DNA of 64,000 bases from CALVGQ01 sp031551965 (lineage in GTDB: Bacteria; Bacillota_I; Bacilli_A; Erysipelotrichales; Erysipelotrichaceae), in contig JAVBMW010000006.1 of NCBI GenBank assembly GCA_031551965.1, positions 1 to 64,000 of the forward strand. Direction: 5' to 3'. Shown here piece after piece: positions 8,320-17,155 of the stretch. A model generated the notes under the pieces. That model was not told the DNA's origin. It made no database searches and saw nothing but the letters and a program-made list of their open reading frames with translations. The position numbers and the translations under genes are program-made. Within the stretch, counting starts at the first letter, position 1. The number at the start of each line of letters is the position of its first letter.

Positions 8320-9756
8320 TTAATCTAAGTCTTCTCCATTGGAGGATATGACTTTCTTATACCAATAAAAAGAATCCTTTTTATATCGATTTAAACTTCC
8401 GGTACCTTCATCATTTTGATCAACATAAATGAAACCATATCGCTTTTTCATTTCGCCAGTGGATACACTCACTAAATCAATACATCCCCAAGGAGTATAG
8501 GCAATTAAATTTACTCCATCATCGATGGCTTTATTCATTTCAATAATATGGTCCCGCAGATATTCTATACGATATGGATCATGTACATATCCATCAATTA
8601 AATCATCATGTGCTCCAATTCCATTTTCTACGATCATTACTGGTACATGATAACGATCATATACCTTATTAAGAGTATATCTTAAGCCAACCGGATCAAT
8701 TGGCCAATCCCACTCAGTTAAGGCAAGATATGGGTTTTTAACTCCCCCCATAATATTGCCACCCGTGGTTTCGCTAAATTCCTGCGTACTTTCACATATA
8801 CTTTGATAATATGAAAAGCTATAAAAATCACAGATTCCTTCTTTTAGTATTTTTTTCTCTTCATCATTCATGTTAATTTGAATATGATTATCCGCAAAAT
8901 ACTTCCAGGCATAATAAGGATATTCACCCTGAAGCATCACATCCGAGCACATGCAGTTATACATTAAATCTTTTTGCTGAACATGATAAATATCGTCAGG
9001 ATGGCAAGTACGAGGATAGCGAGTAATATGACAGATCATTGTACCAAATTTGAAATCCGGATTGATCTGCCTGCCTATTTTAACAACCTTCGCATTTGCG
9101 ATCAAAACATTATTTAATGCATTAAGTCGCAAATTAGGGTCATCTTTTTGTTCGCTGAAATATTTAGTACCCTCAAAAAAGATTCCGCCCTGAATAACAT
9201 TGCTCAGAGGTAACATTAGATCATTTACTTCATTGAAAGGCAGCCAATATTTAACCCGATTTTTATAACGTTTAAACAATACCTCACAAAATCTGGAATA
9301 TAACGCAATTACCTGCTTATTTGCCCAGCCATGATATTTCTTTATGATGGCTAAAGGCATTTCATTATGGCTTATTGTGACCAGTGGTTCAATGTTATAT
9401 TTTTCCAGTTCTGACAGCAAGTTATCATAAAATTTAAGTCCGGTTTCATTAGGTTCTGCATCATCTGCATTCGGAAAAATTCTTGACCATGAGATAGAAA
9501 AACGATAAATACTGAACCCCATTTCTGCAAATAAAGCAATATCTTCCTTATAATGATGATAATGATCAATCGCTACCCTTGATGGATAGTAATATTGTTC
9601 ATTCATTTCTAAAGTGATTTTTCTAGGCTCTGTATGAGAGCCAACTGTCATGATATCAGATACACTTATGCCTTTACCATCTTCAAGATAGGCCCCTTCA
9701 CATTGATTTGCGGCAGTGGCTCCACCCCATAGAAAATCTTTTGGAAAACCCTTCAT
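8320..9756 (-). CDS. bglA: 6-phospho-beta-glucosidase, GH1
   Basis: A 478-residue glycoside hydrolase family 1 enzyme for phosphorylated beta-glucosides such as cellobiose-6-P or arbutin/salicin-6-P. The N-terminus FPKDFLWGGATAANQCEG is the family signature. LPFNEVND carries the acid/base glutamate and VENGIGAHDD the nucleophile glutamate. The C-terminal SVSTGEMKKRYGFIYVDQ segment contains the serine and lysine that in phospho-specific members contact the 6-phosphate. Its ATG overlaps the stop of the PTS gene (TAATG), implying coupled translation. Confidence 0.93.
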   Translation of the reverse strand: MKGFPKDFLWGGATAANQCEGAYLEDGKGISVSDIMTVGSHTEPRKITLEMNEQYYYPSRVAIDHYHHYKEDIALFAEMGFSIYRFSISWSRIFPNADDAEPNETGLKFYDNLLSELEKYNIEPLVTISHNEMPLAIIKKYHGWANKQVIALYSRFCEVLFKRYKNRVKYWLPFNEVNDLMLPLSNVIQGGIFFEGTKYFSEQKDDPNLRLNALNNVLIANAKVVKIGRQINPDFKFGTMICHITRYPRTCHPDDIYHVQQKDLMYNCMCSDVMLQGEYPYYAWKYFADNHIQINMNDEEKKILKEGICDFYSFSYYQSICESTQEFSETTGGNIMGGVKNPYLALTEWDWPIDPVGLRYTLNKVYDRYHVPVMIVENGIGAHDDLIDGYVHDPYRIEYLRDHIIEMNKAIDDGVNLIAYTPWGCIDLVSVSTGEMKKRYGFIYVDQNDEGTGSLNRYKKDSFYWYKKVISSNGEDLD

Positions 9757-11117
9757 TATTGTTTGTCCTCAAACTTTAAGAAATGTAGAGTTCCTACAGC
9801 TACGATCATTGCAATACCTACACCAATCAGATAATATGGGAAAGTTTCTGTCATTGCTAAAACAATCGTTCCAAAGGGAACAAAGCCAAATGACAGATAT
9901 TGTACTTTAAATAGTCCCATAATAATTCCACCCGCGGCTCCACCCGCCATTGTTGCCCAAAGAACTTTTGGAAATTTCAGTACAAGCCCAAATAAAACAG
10001 GTTCTGTCACACCAATTAAAGCAGTGATTCCTGTAGAAGAGCCTAAAGACTTTGTATTTACATTTTTTGATTTAAAGAAGATATAAATAGCACATGCGGC
10101 CATCGCAGCATTTGAAGCAGCAATGCATGGATATAGAACGTCATAGCCTAACGTCATAAAATTTTGTAAGCAAATCGGTGACATTGCAACTTGCATTCCG
10201 GTTGCCAATATAAATGGATATACACCACTTAAAACCATAGCACCCAAAGGGCCTGCAACAGTATATAGCCACATGCATCCTTCTGCAACAAATGTTCCAA
10301 CAAAGTTTCCAAGAGGTGCTAGAAATGCAAATCCGACTATTGCCGCGACAATCAATGAAACAAACGGTGTGACAATAATATCAATCATGCTTGGCACAAC
10401 CTTTTTCAAACCCTTTTCAACCCATGACATAAAATAAACCGTTAAAATTGCCGGTACAACACTTGATGCATAATTCGCAAAAGTAATGGGGATAAAGCCA
10501 AATAAACTAATACTTTGACCTGACATCGCAATAAATGTCGGATGAATCAAAATTGCCCCCAATGTTGCGGCAACATATGGGTTGCATTTAAATCGATTTC
10601 CAGCCGCAAAGGCAACAAGAATTGGAATGAAGTAGAATGCAGTATTTGCACATGTATACAAAAATATATATGCATTCGAAGTTGAATCGATCCAGCCAAA
10701 TAATTGCACGGAATACAAGATTCCTTGCATTAATCCACATCCAACAATAGCTGGAATAAATGGTGCAAAAATAGATGAGACAGTTTCCATAAAGATATTC
10801 AGAATATTTTTAGGCGTAAAACCCATCTTTTTCTTATCCAAGTTTTCATCAATTGCCTTTTCCATCTGAAATCCACCGATTTCACATAGCTTTTTATAAG
10901 CTTTTTCAACTTCAGATCCAATAATAATCTGCAATTGTTCACCTTGCCATTGCGTTCCGGCAACACCCTCAAGCTGATCAATAACTTCTGTATTTACCAA
11001 ACCTAAATCTTTCAAATTAATACGTAACCGAGTTACGCAATGTGTTATAAATCGTACATTTTCTTTACCACCAATATTGCTTAAAATATCAGCTGCAGTT
11101 TTAGTATAATCTTTCAT
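9756..11117 (-). CDS. PTS beta-glucoside EIIBC
   Basis: A 453-residue membrane permease. The IIB domain comes first, with the phospho-cysteine in NVRFITHCVTRLRI (Cys27); a IIC domain with about ten helices follows from residue ~95. There is no C-terminal IIA domain, so the phosphate must come from another IIA in the cell. The internal ATG at 11117 has AAAGGG 9 bases upstream and is preferred over the start at 11153, which falls close to the terminator. It is controlled by the RAT/terminator at 11191-11258, and its neighbours make it a cellobiose/aryl-beta-glucoside importer. Confidence 0.9.
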   Translation of the reverse strand: MKDYTKTAADILSNIGGKENVRFITHCVTRLRINLKDLGLVNTEVIDQLEGVAGTQWQGEQLQIIIGSEVEKAYKKLCEIGGFQMEKAIDENLDKKKMGFTPKNILNIFMETVSSIFAPFIPAIVGCGLMQGILYSVQLFGWIDSTSNAYIFLYTCANTAFYFIPILVAFAAGNRFKCNPYVAATLGAILIHPTFIAMSGQSISLFGFIPITFANYASSVVPAILTVYFMSWVEKGLKKVVPSMIDIIVTPFVSLIVAAIVGFAFLAPLGNFVGTFVAEGCMWLYTVAGPLGAMVLSGVYPFILATGMQVAMSPICLQNFMTLGYDVLYPCIAASNAAMAACAIYIFFKSKNVNTKSLGSSTGITALIGVTEPVLFGLVLKFPKVLWATMAGGAAGGIIMGLFKVQYLSFGFVPFGTIVLAMTETFPYYLIGVGIAMIVAVGTLHFLKFEDKQ

Positions 11118-11190
11118 AATATTAATCCCTTTCATAAAATATATTGCAAACAATGATTTCGCGCGATAATCATTGATATTGCCTAAAATA

Positions 11191-11258
11191 AAACCTCAGC
11201 TCAAAACAATACGAATGTATTGCTCAGTGCTGAGGTAAAGCCCTATTGGTCACAATCC
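11191..11258 (-). promoter_or_regulatory. RAT antiterminator and overlapping terminator before the PTS gene
   Basis: Read on the minus strand, 11258-11234 has the LicT/BglG-type RAT element (GGATTGTGACC...GGCTTTACC). It overlaps a terminator stem (ACCTCAGC... ...GCTGAGGTTTT) spanning 11236-11191. Binding of the LicT protein should stabilise the RAT hairpin and prevent termination. The RAT lies over the last codons and stop of the licT gene. Confidence 0.88.
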
Positions 11259-12073
11259 TCCCGGGAGCATAAGCGATTGATGTGAAGTATCAAATATAGT
11301 ATTTCTTCATCGCTTAATGTTTTATCAAATTTTTGATGAATCCAGTTGCTTATTTCCAAAGCACACTGATGCGTTTTGGGAAATTCATGTTTCAATGATG
11401 AAAAAATCTGTTCATTTTGACTTTCTATCATTTGATCATTTAACGTTCGTTTCATCAAATAGTGAAGATGACTGACGAACCGATAATAGTTAAAGCTCTT
11501 TTTACTAATCTCAATATTCAGCTGTTCTTCAATCAGTTCAGCGCATTGCTCAACCATAATATCAACATCCTGCTGCTGTTGGTTATCCTGCATTGCTTCA
11601 TAATTGACCAGATGTAACGCAATTGAAGCAGCCTCTTCTACCGGAAGTTGTATGTCCATCTTTTCTTTTATCAGTTCCAAAGCCCTTGAGCCAATATAAG
11701 ATTCTTCTATATAGAGCTGCTGCACTTCGTATAGAAGCGGCAATTTGATATTGAGCTTCTTCTGCTGCCTGTTAATCGCAAAATTTATATGATCTGCTAA
11801 TGTAAAGACAACGTTGGAACGAAATTGGTTATCCAGTCTTTGATTAGCTAAATCAATTATTGCGGAAGAAATTTCTAAAATTTCTTCCGGTATCATTTGA
11901 ATCAATTCGATTTGTTCTATGCTGACATTGTAGAAGGTTCTGTCAATTAATTCCAATGGTATTTCATAAGGAGGTTTAGTAAAACCAATTCCTTTTCCAA
12001 AGACAATAACCTCGTTATTGCGACTATCCAGACACAAGGATACATTGTTATTTATATTCTTTAAGACCCTCAT
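11243..12073 (-). CDS. licT: BglG/LicT-family transcriptional antiterminator
   Basis: A 276-residue RNA-binding antiterminator. The N-terminal ~55 residues (MRVLKNINNNVSLCLD, VIVFGKGIGF) are the CAT RNA-binding domain, followed by two PRD domains (about 65-170 and 171-276) with conserved histidines (ALHLVNYE, SHLHYLMKR, LILHINR). PRDs are phosphorylated by PTS proteins, so activity follows substrate supply. GGAGG lies upstream of the ATG. A RAT/terminator precedes the gene and another overlaps its 3' end, the classical bgl layout. The last codons (EDCDQ) are themselves part of the downstream RAT. Confidence 0.93.
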   Translation of the reverse strand: MRVLKNINNNVSLCLDSRNNEVIVFGKGIGFTKPPYEIPLELIDRTFYNVSIEQIELIQMIPEEILEISSAIIDLANQRLDNQFRSNVVFTLADHINFAINRQQKKLNIKLPLLYEVQQLYIEESYIGSRALELIKEKMDIQLPVEEAASIALHLVNYEAMQDNQQQQDVDIMVEQCAELIEEQLNIEISKKSFNYYRFVSHLHYLMKRTLNDQMIESQNEQIFSSLKHEFPKTHQCALEISNWIHQKFDKTLSDEEILYLILHINRLCSREDCDQ

Positions 12074-12167
12074 ATCCTTTCCTCCATAGTTTAATCATAG
12101 TTTCCTACATTAAGTATAAACACTAATTAAATATTTTGTAACCATCACTATGACCATTAAAATAAAA

Positions 12168-12230
12168 ACTCTTCTGACCAAACCCAAAAAACAATAGTTT
12201 TTAGGTAAAGCCTCCGAAGAGTCACAATCC
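12168..12230 (-). promoter_or_regulatory. RAT antiterminator and terminator before licT
   Basis: On the minus strand, 12230-12204 reads GGATTGTGACTC...GGCTTTACC, a second LicT-type RAT. The overlapping terminator pairs ACTCTTC with GAAGAGT and ends in a T-rich run at about 12168. It gives licT autogenous control. The segment 12231-12513 upstream has no recognisable gene; the transcript start must be there. Confidence 0.85.
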
Positions 12231-12513
12231 TTATTTACATTTTTAATTTAATTCATTTTGAAAGCGTTGTCAATCACAAAATTAAAATATTTGTTTTTAT
12301 TTCATTTTTTAGTACTAGCCAACGATAAAAAAAGATATCCACAATTTGGAGTAATTGATTCTAGTTATTTTTCATGTTTTCTAGTGTTAGAAGAATGGGA
12401 ATGGTTATGTTTAGACTAAGTTATGAAAAGCATACGACACCAGAAAAGATACCATGCGCATAAAGAATATTTTAATAATGGGCTAATCGAACTTTTCGAA
12501 AGCCAACAGAATC

Positions 12514-12602
12514 TTATATCACAAGACAACCTAACCCTAAATCAATCATAATTTCCGTTTTACATATTTAGGAACATTTGTTACAATTTATGTAGGAGGA
12601 AT
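12514..12602 (+). promoter_or_regulatory. Promoter region of the SorC regulator, copy B of duplicated sequence
   Basis: The segment ends in the ribosome site GTAGGAGGAATG of the SorC-type gene and matches copy A at 8011-8093. A small near-palindrome (AACATTTGTT) lies within it and is a possible operator core. Compared with copy A it has an extra CCTAAC-type hexamer. Confidence 0.7.
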
Positions 12603-12608
12603 GCATGT

Positions 12609-13574
12609 ATGAAGTATGAAGATAACTATTCAAGAGAAAAAATCGGATTTATTACGAAGGTTTGTGATTTGTATTATAATTCTGATTTAAGTCAGCACGA
12701 GATTTCAACTCGCTTAAATATATCTAGATCACAAGTCAGCAAAATATTAAAATCTGCTCGCGAAAAAGGGATTGTAACTATCACCATAAATACAATGTTT
12801 TCGGAAGAAAACAAATACCAACATTTTCTTATTGAAAAATTTGGCTTAAGAGATGCCGTAGTCGTTGATACTATTGGATTAAGCACGAATGACTCTTATA
12901 ACAAGATATCTGAATCTTTCAATTTCCTTTTTGATAAAATTGTCAAAGACGGTGACCATATTGGTATTATGGCTGGAGACAGTATTAATAGAATCAGTAA
13001 AAGACTGATCGGCATTAGCAGAAAAGAATTAGAAATATATCCTCTAGTAGGTGGTTTTGGAGTAACCGGGGAGGATTGGCAGGCAAATAATAATGTAAAA
13101 AATTTTGGTGAGCGATTAGATTCTAAATTCTTCCAATTAAACTGTCCAGCTTATATTTCTGATGAATCCATGCATGCATTAATGCCTACCCTTCCAGATA
13201 TAAAATTTGTGGCCGAAAGAGCAGAAAAAGTAACTATTGCAATTATATCAATAGGTCAGCTAGGGCCGAAAGCGACTCTGGTAAGATCCGGAATTTTAAG
13301 TGAAGAAGATATTTTCGAGTTACAGGATAAAAATGCTATTGCATCTGTGTGTGCTTCATTTTTAGATCGTGATGGAAAACTAATTGAGTGTAATACAAGT
13401 AAAAAAATGTTTGGCTGTACTGTGCCAGCACTAAAAAATGCAAATACAGTCATTGCTGTAGCATACGGAAATTCAAAAATCGAAGCTATTTGTGCCACAT
13501 TAAAATCAAATTGTGCAGATATTTTAGTAACCGATCTCAACACCGCAAAAAAAATATTCGATCATTGTAAATGA
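12609..13574 (+). CDS. SorC-family sugar-responsive transcriptional regulator
   Basis: A 321-residue regulator. Residues about 12-60 form the helix-turn-helix (YYNSDLSQHEISTRLNISRSQVSKILKSAREKGIV). The rest is the SorC sugar-phosphate-binding domain with the DHIGIMAGDSINRI and LVGGFG motifs. Such proteins sense phosphorylated sugars or polyols and control PTS or kinase operons. It lies in the orientation expected for a regulator divergent from the galactitol-type PTS operon, but 4.6 kb away with the bgl cassette between. The duplicated promoter supports its link to that operon. Confidence 0.85.
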   Translation: MKYEDNYSREKIGFITKVCDLYYNSDLSQHEISTRLNISRSQVSKILKSAREKGIVTITINTMFSEENKYQHFLIEKFGLRDAVVVDTIGLSTNDSYNKISESFNFLFDKIVKDGDHIGIMAGDSINRISKRLIGISRKELEIYPLVGGFGVTGEDWQANNNVKNFGERLDSKFFQLNCPAYISDESMHALMPTLPDIKFVAERAEKVTIAIISIGQLGPKATLVRSGILSEEDIFELQDKNAIASVCASFLDRDGKLIECNTSKKMFGCTVPALKNANTVIAVAYGNSKIEAICATLKSNCADILVTDLNTAKKIFDHCK

Positions 13575-13739
13575 TTATTAGTTAACAAAATACAATGATT
13601 GACTTACCCCAGATGTTAAACACCATTATAATTTGAGAATTTTAATTTTCTTTATAAGCTACTTCTTCATTCGTGGTATTTTCAAATTACGAATTGATAC
13701 AGACCTTAAAGAAAAGTAAAAAGCGTATATGAAATAAGC

Positions 13740-13965
13740 AATTTTGAGCAGTCACCTGATTCTGGAATTTTCTAATATCGTTTTAACCCATTACTAGTAT
13801 ACTGAAAATCTCTATAAAAATTTAAAATTGGATAGCCCTAGGATTAGCTTCTACGGCTTTTTCAAAGCTTTTAGTACCAATCATTTTTTGACTCGGTCAC
13901 ATCAGTCACCCATTTCTCATTTGGTTTATGGAATTATAAATGGCAGGTGATAGGATAGGTTTCTA
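13740..13965 (-). pseudogene. Remnant of an IS3-family (IS150-type) transposase
   Basis: On the minus strand one frame reads KPNEKWVTDVTE, the typical orfB strand around the first catalytic Asp. A shifted frame then reads SFEKAVEANPRAIQF and YRDFQYTS, resembling the later FHSDRGFQYTS motif. There are stops, frame changes and an internal deletion, so it is not functional. Nothing else recognisable lies in 13575-14025. Confidence 0.7.
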
Positions 13966-14025
13966 TCTCACCGTCAAATTTTAGTTTGGCTTATGGCTCA
14001 CACAGTACTGTACAAGCAAAAAAAA

Positions 14026-14568
14026 CTATATAGATGTTCCGAACCGATAACCCTCTTCCAAATATTTAGTTTGTGCAACCAATCTTCCTTCTTGTAAGCC
14101 TCCACATCCACCTGCTAAAACCATTCCTTTATCTATCCAATTATTATAGCTGGATAGAAATTCATAATATAACACAGCTATCTCGAAAGCTTCAGGCGAT
14201 TCCTGTCGGGCTGTCATTAAAAGTATGCATTCTTTTTCTTTTTTATAATCTGAACCAGAACCAAACAGTCTGTCAATAAAGGTCTTTAATATTCCCGATA
14301 TCGTCCAGTAATACAGAGGTGAAGCAAGAACAATCATATCACAATAGTTATAGTCAGTATAAATGTCATTCATGTCATCTTTGACAATACATTTTCCTTT
14401 GGACAAACAAGCGTTACACCCCTTGCAGAATTTTATAGTTTTGTCACCAAGAAAAATCTTTTTCACAGAATGACCAGCTTCTGTCGCGCCTGCTATAAAG
14501 GCATCGGCCAGTTGATCTGTATTGCCGTTTTTCTTGCCTGCACCTACAACAACCAAAATGTTTTTCAT
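14026..14568 (-). CDS. Flavodoxin-fold NAD(P)H-dependent reductase
   Basis: A 180-residue protein of the NADPH-dependent FMN reductase/iron-sulfur flavoprotein group. The start MKNILVVVGAGKKNGNTDQLADAF is the FMN phosphate loop. CKGCNACLSKGKCIVKDDM is the cysteine-bearing motif common in this group, and ASPLYYWTISGILKTFIDRL the flavin-ring loop. It probably reduces quinones, nitro compounds or similar with FMN. It stands alone between mobile-element debris, so no pathway can be assigned. Confidence 0.85.
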   Translation of the reverse strand: MKNILVVVGAGKKNGNTDQLADAFIAGATEAGHSVKKIFLGDKTIKFCKGCNACLSKGKCIVKDDMNDIYTDYNYCDMIVLASPLYYWTISGILKTFIDRLFGSGSDYKKEKECILLMTARQESPEAFEIAVLYYEFLSSYNNWIDKGMVLAGGCGGLQEGRLVAQTKYLEEGYRFGTSI

Positions 14569-14745
14569 TACAATAACCTGTTATATTGTGATTGACTCAT
14601 TTAAGTAGTCGTTTCTTACAATATACACTTCCTTTCTTTTAACCTTTATAACCGTGGTTAATGACGGTGATTGTTTTTTTAAATTAAAATATTTGAATGT
14701 GAGTTTGTATTTTTTTGCCCTATATCTTCGCCTAGTACTACATCT

Positions 14746-15252
14746 TTATTTATTCGCATTCAAATCAATCATATTAAACACTATTTTTGTTATTAAGTAA
14801 ATATACATTCTGAAGAACCTTCTTGGAAAGCTTTTATAAATAACGCTTACTCGATCTCTATTTTCTTCTTGTTGTTCAGGAGTTAAGGAATTCCACCAAG
14901 CAAGATCTAAATCTTCTTTTTTAACTTTGTCATACAATCGAAATTTTTCTACTACTGCTTTGTGCCTTTCACCGTTTTTGATCATCATTCTTTGATCATA
15001 CGGTATCTTTTCATTCAGTTTTTTCAATTGCACAACCGTTATCCATCTTGGATCATCCCAGTTATTCATTAATGCAACAAACGATAAATAAAACATATTG
15101 ATTCCTGAATAATAGTTATTATTCGAGAGATTGTAAGGAGCATCCATTGTTGCGTCCCACGGCTTTCTCCAAGGAATCACTCCTTCTTCGAGTTTATTTA
15201 AAATCATGTTGGCTAAAGCTTGTCTGTTTTCATCTACATATTTATTCATCAT
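14746..15252 (-). pseudogene. Truncated ArdC-like antirestriction protein, N-terminal domain
   Basis: The 168-residue frame begins like the ArdC ssDNA-binding domain: LANMILNKLEEGVIPWRKPW, then LSNNNYYSGINMFYLS and DDPRWITVVQLKKLN. Full ArdC proteins (about 300 residues) continue into a zinc metalloprotease domain that is missing. The tail after KSFPRRFF reads as unrelated sequence, which suggests a frameshift or deletion. ArdC proteins come from plasmids and conjugative elements and shield incoming DNA. The long direct repeat copy lies directly upstream. Confidence 0.7.
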
Positions 15253-15300
15253 TTTCCCTCATCTCTTCTTTTTTGATTCATCACTTACTTTTTTTTGGTG

Positions 15301-15545
15301 ATGAACCAGGAGCTGTTTTTGAATTTACTTTTCGTTTCCTAAATTGAGCATTTAATCATGTCAGCACCTCCTACTTTTTTCGTTTGATTTCACCTATCGC
15401 TTGTTTTCAATACAGCACCGGCTTTTTAGAAAGCAATACCGCAACGCAAGTGAAGCCAAGAAAAATTTGAGCATCAAAATTTTCCGTATTGTTTCGAAAG
15501 AAAAAGACTGTGCTATGTATTTGAAGCGATGAGGGAAATGAAAAA
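15301..15545. repeat. Long direct repeat, right copy
   Basis: It matches positions 1-245 in the same orientation. It contains the upstream region of the ArdC-like remnant, including an AGGAGG ribosome site on the minus strand followed by a frame that stops after a few codons. Together with the left copy it brackets about 15 kb that includes both PTS loci. Confidence 0.85.
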
Positions 15546-15918
15546 AGTAGGGAGCCATTTTAAAAGATGATAAATTTAGAAGGAAACGAAAGTTTAAATT
15601 TTTTTAATTTATCCACGTTCTATTTCATTGTAAACACAAAAAAAGCACCAACTTAAGTTTCCTTAAATTGATGCCATTAGCCTTTTTAAAGACATTGAGT
15701 AAATGATGTCATTCGCGTTGGTTTCAAGTGAAAAAGCTGAACGCGAATATTACCGTGTATTGAGATCAATCCCTTGTGGGATTAAGTATTACTTTGATTT
15801 TCATATACGGAAGTCGAACTTTTTTCCAATCAAGGATTAGGTTCGACTTTTAATTAAATTAATAATTTAATAATGCTTATTTTGTACATATCATATCTTT
15901 GTGACTTATTTAATTTTT
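15546..15918. other. Intergenic region with terminator
   Basis: No gene is recognisable here. A 9-bp stem (15811-15819 with 15841-15849, AAGTCGAAC/GTTCGACTT) could terminate the esterase transcript on the minus strand. Confidence 0.5.
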
Positions 15919-16899
15919 TTACTTTACAGGCATGTACTTATTAAGATATTCATCAACAGCTTCCATCCATTTTTTATAGATTGCACTGTCATTTTGCAAT
16001 CCATGCCCTGAATGCGGAAGTTCAAAATACTTATAATCAACTCCATTTTGTTCCAACGCTGCTTTTAAGCGGACTGAAGCCTTAAATGGTTGAACAAGAT
16101 CATAGGTCCCATAGGCAATAACGGTTGGACAAGAATCGGGAGTGATCCAGTCTAATGCAGATATTTCTGTCATTCTTTCAATATACTCACCACTTTTTAT
16201 TTCTTCAATCGGAATCATTTCACCTAGCATGGCACTGTATAAACCTTGTGCAGCTAAATAGCTTTCTTCTGTATTTTGATCAAGGCCATAATTATCCCAA
16301 TCTTCAGTATAAAAACTAGAAGGTCCTACTGCACCAAATGTTAATACGACAGGTACAGGTGCTTCATCAGCGTCACGATAAGCATAAATCATTGCAAGTG
16401 CATGACCTGCTGATCCACCAGCCATTGACAATTTATCAATATTATAGCCCGCTTCTTTTGCAGCTTCGATCACCATAGGAATTGCCTCTTTTATTTCATT
16501 GGACTGAGTCAGAACACTAGCATTATTTGTTTCTGTACGAAGTGTATAGTTAATACCTGCTGCAACATATCCTTTACTGCAAAGCCATGAAAGCATTTCT
16601 TTATCTCCGATTTTATCCCCAGATGTAAATCCTCCTGCATGAAGATAGATCACAAGACCATAACTTTCTTTTGAATTATCTTTTGGCAGATAAAGATCAA
16701 ACTTATTAGCTTCACTATCTCCATAAGGAATATCTATTTTTAAAGTACCTAGTTCATCGCTCCATTTAACTGAATATTCCTTAGTCCATGATGGCTGTAT
16801 CTGTTTTGATGCGATTCCAGCTACAAAAGCCAAAATAAAGGCAATTATATAAATCAGCACTTTCTTCCCCCTCTTCTTTCCTTTTTCATTTTTGCTCAT
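15919..16899 (-). CDS. Membrane-anchored alpha/beta-hydrolase esterase
   Basis: An esterase/lipase of the BD-FAE/hormone-sensitive-lipase type, 326 residues from the chosen start. After a basic N-terminus comes one hydrophobic anchor (VLIYIIAFILAFVAGIA), so the enzyme probably faces outward. YLHAGGFTSGDK is the oxyanion-hole motif and GGSAGHA the nucleophile elbow; YGTYDLVQP and LPHSGHG supply the Asp and His. The start at 16899 has GGAGGG nearby and overlaps the stop of a 44-residue membrane peptide gene (ATGA); the longer reading to 17007 runs through that peptide gene in another frame. A TetR gene is divergent. Confidence 0.85.
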   Translation of the reverse strand: MSKNEKGKKRGKKVLIYIIAFILAFVAGIASKQIQPSWTKEYSVKWSDELGTLKIDIPYGDSEANKFDLYLPKDNSKESYGLVIYLHAGGFTSGDKIGDKEMLSWLCSKGYVAAGINYTLRTETNNASVLTQSNEIKEAIPMVIEAAKEAGYNIDKLSMAGGSAGHALAMIYAYRDADEAPVPVVLTFGAVGPSSFYTEDWDNYGLDQNTEESYLAAQGLYSAMLGEMIPIEEIKSGEYIERMTEISALDWITPDSCPTVIAYGTYDLVQPFKASVRLKAALEQNGVDYKYFELPHSGHGLQNDSAIYKKWMEAVDEYLNKYMPVK

Positions 16900-17030
16900 A
16901 GAAAATTCCCTCCAAATAGTGAACCACCAATCAGCATATTCAAAAACGCTCTGAATGCTAAACGTCCTAAGACAAATCCAACGACTACTACAATGATAAA
17001 AACACATATTTGTTTTGTATTGAATGACAT
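16896..17030 (-). CDS. 44-residue membrane peptide coupled to the esterase
   Basis: A small frame not found by length filters: it starts MSFNTKQICVFIIVVVVG and ends GGSLFGGNFL. It has one strong hydrophobic helix. AAGGAG lies 10 bases upstream of its ATG, and its TGA overlaps the esterase ATG in an ATGA junction, so it is probably translated. No family is recognised; it could be a membrane partner of the esterase or serve translational coupling. Confidence 0.6.
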   Translation of the reverse strand: MSFNTKQICVFIIVVVVGFVLGRLAFRAFLNMLIGGSLFGGNFL

Positions 17031-17091
17031 TTCTTTATTTCTCCTTCTCATCTATTGACAACATACTTGTTTGATTGATATTATTCATTAG

Positions 17092-17125
17092 AACAAATGT
17101 ATTGTCGAAACAAATGTATCATCGA
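17092..17125. promoter_or_regulatory. Tandem 17-base direct repeat, candidate TetR operator
   Basis: AACAAATGTATTGTCGA (17092-17108) is followed at once by AACAAATGTATCATCGA. The pair lies between the divergent TetR and esterase genes, where a regulator should bind. Confidence 0.55.
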
Positions 17126-17155
17126 AATTATATAAAATCAATAGGAGTGGAAAAA

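Noticed and set aside
12361..12513. Another transposase fragment upstream of the SorC gene
   Set aside because: Short frames there (for example around RYHAHKEYFNNGLIE) gave no convincing family match, and stops are frequent.
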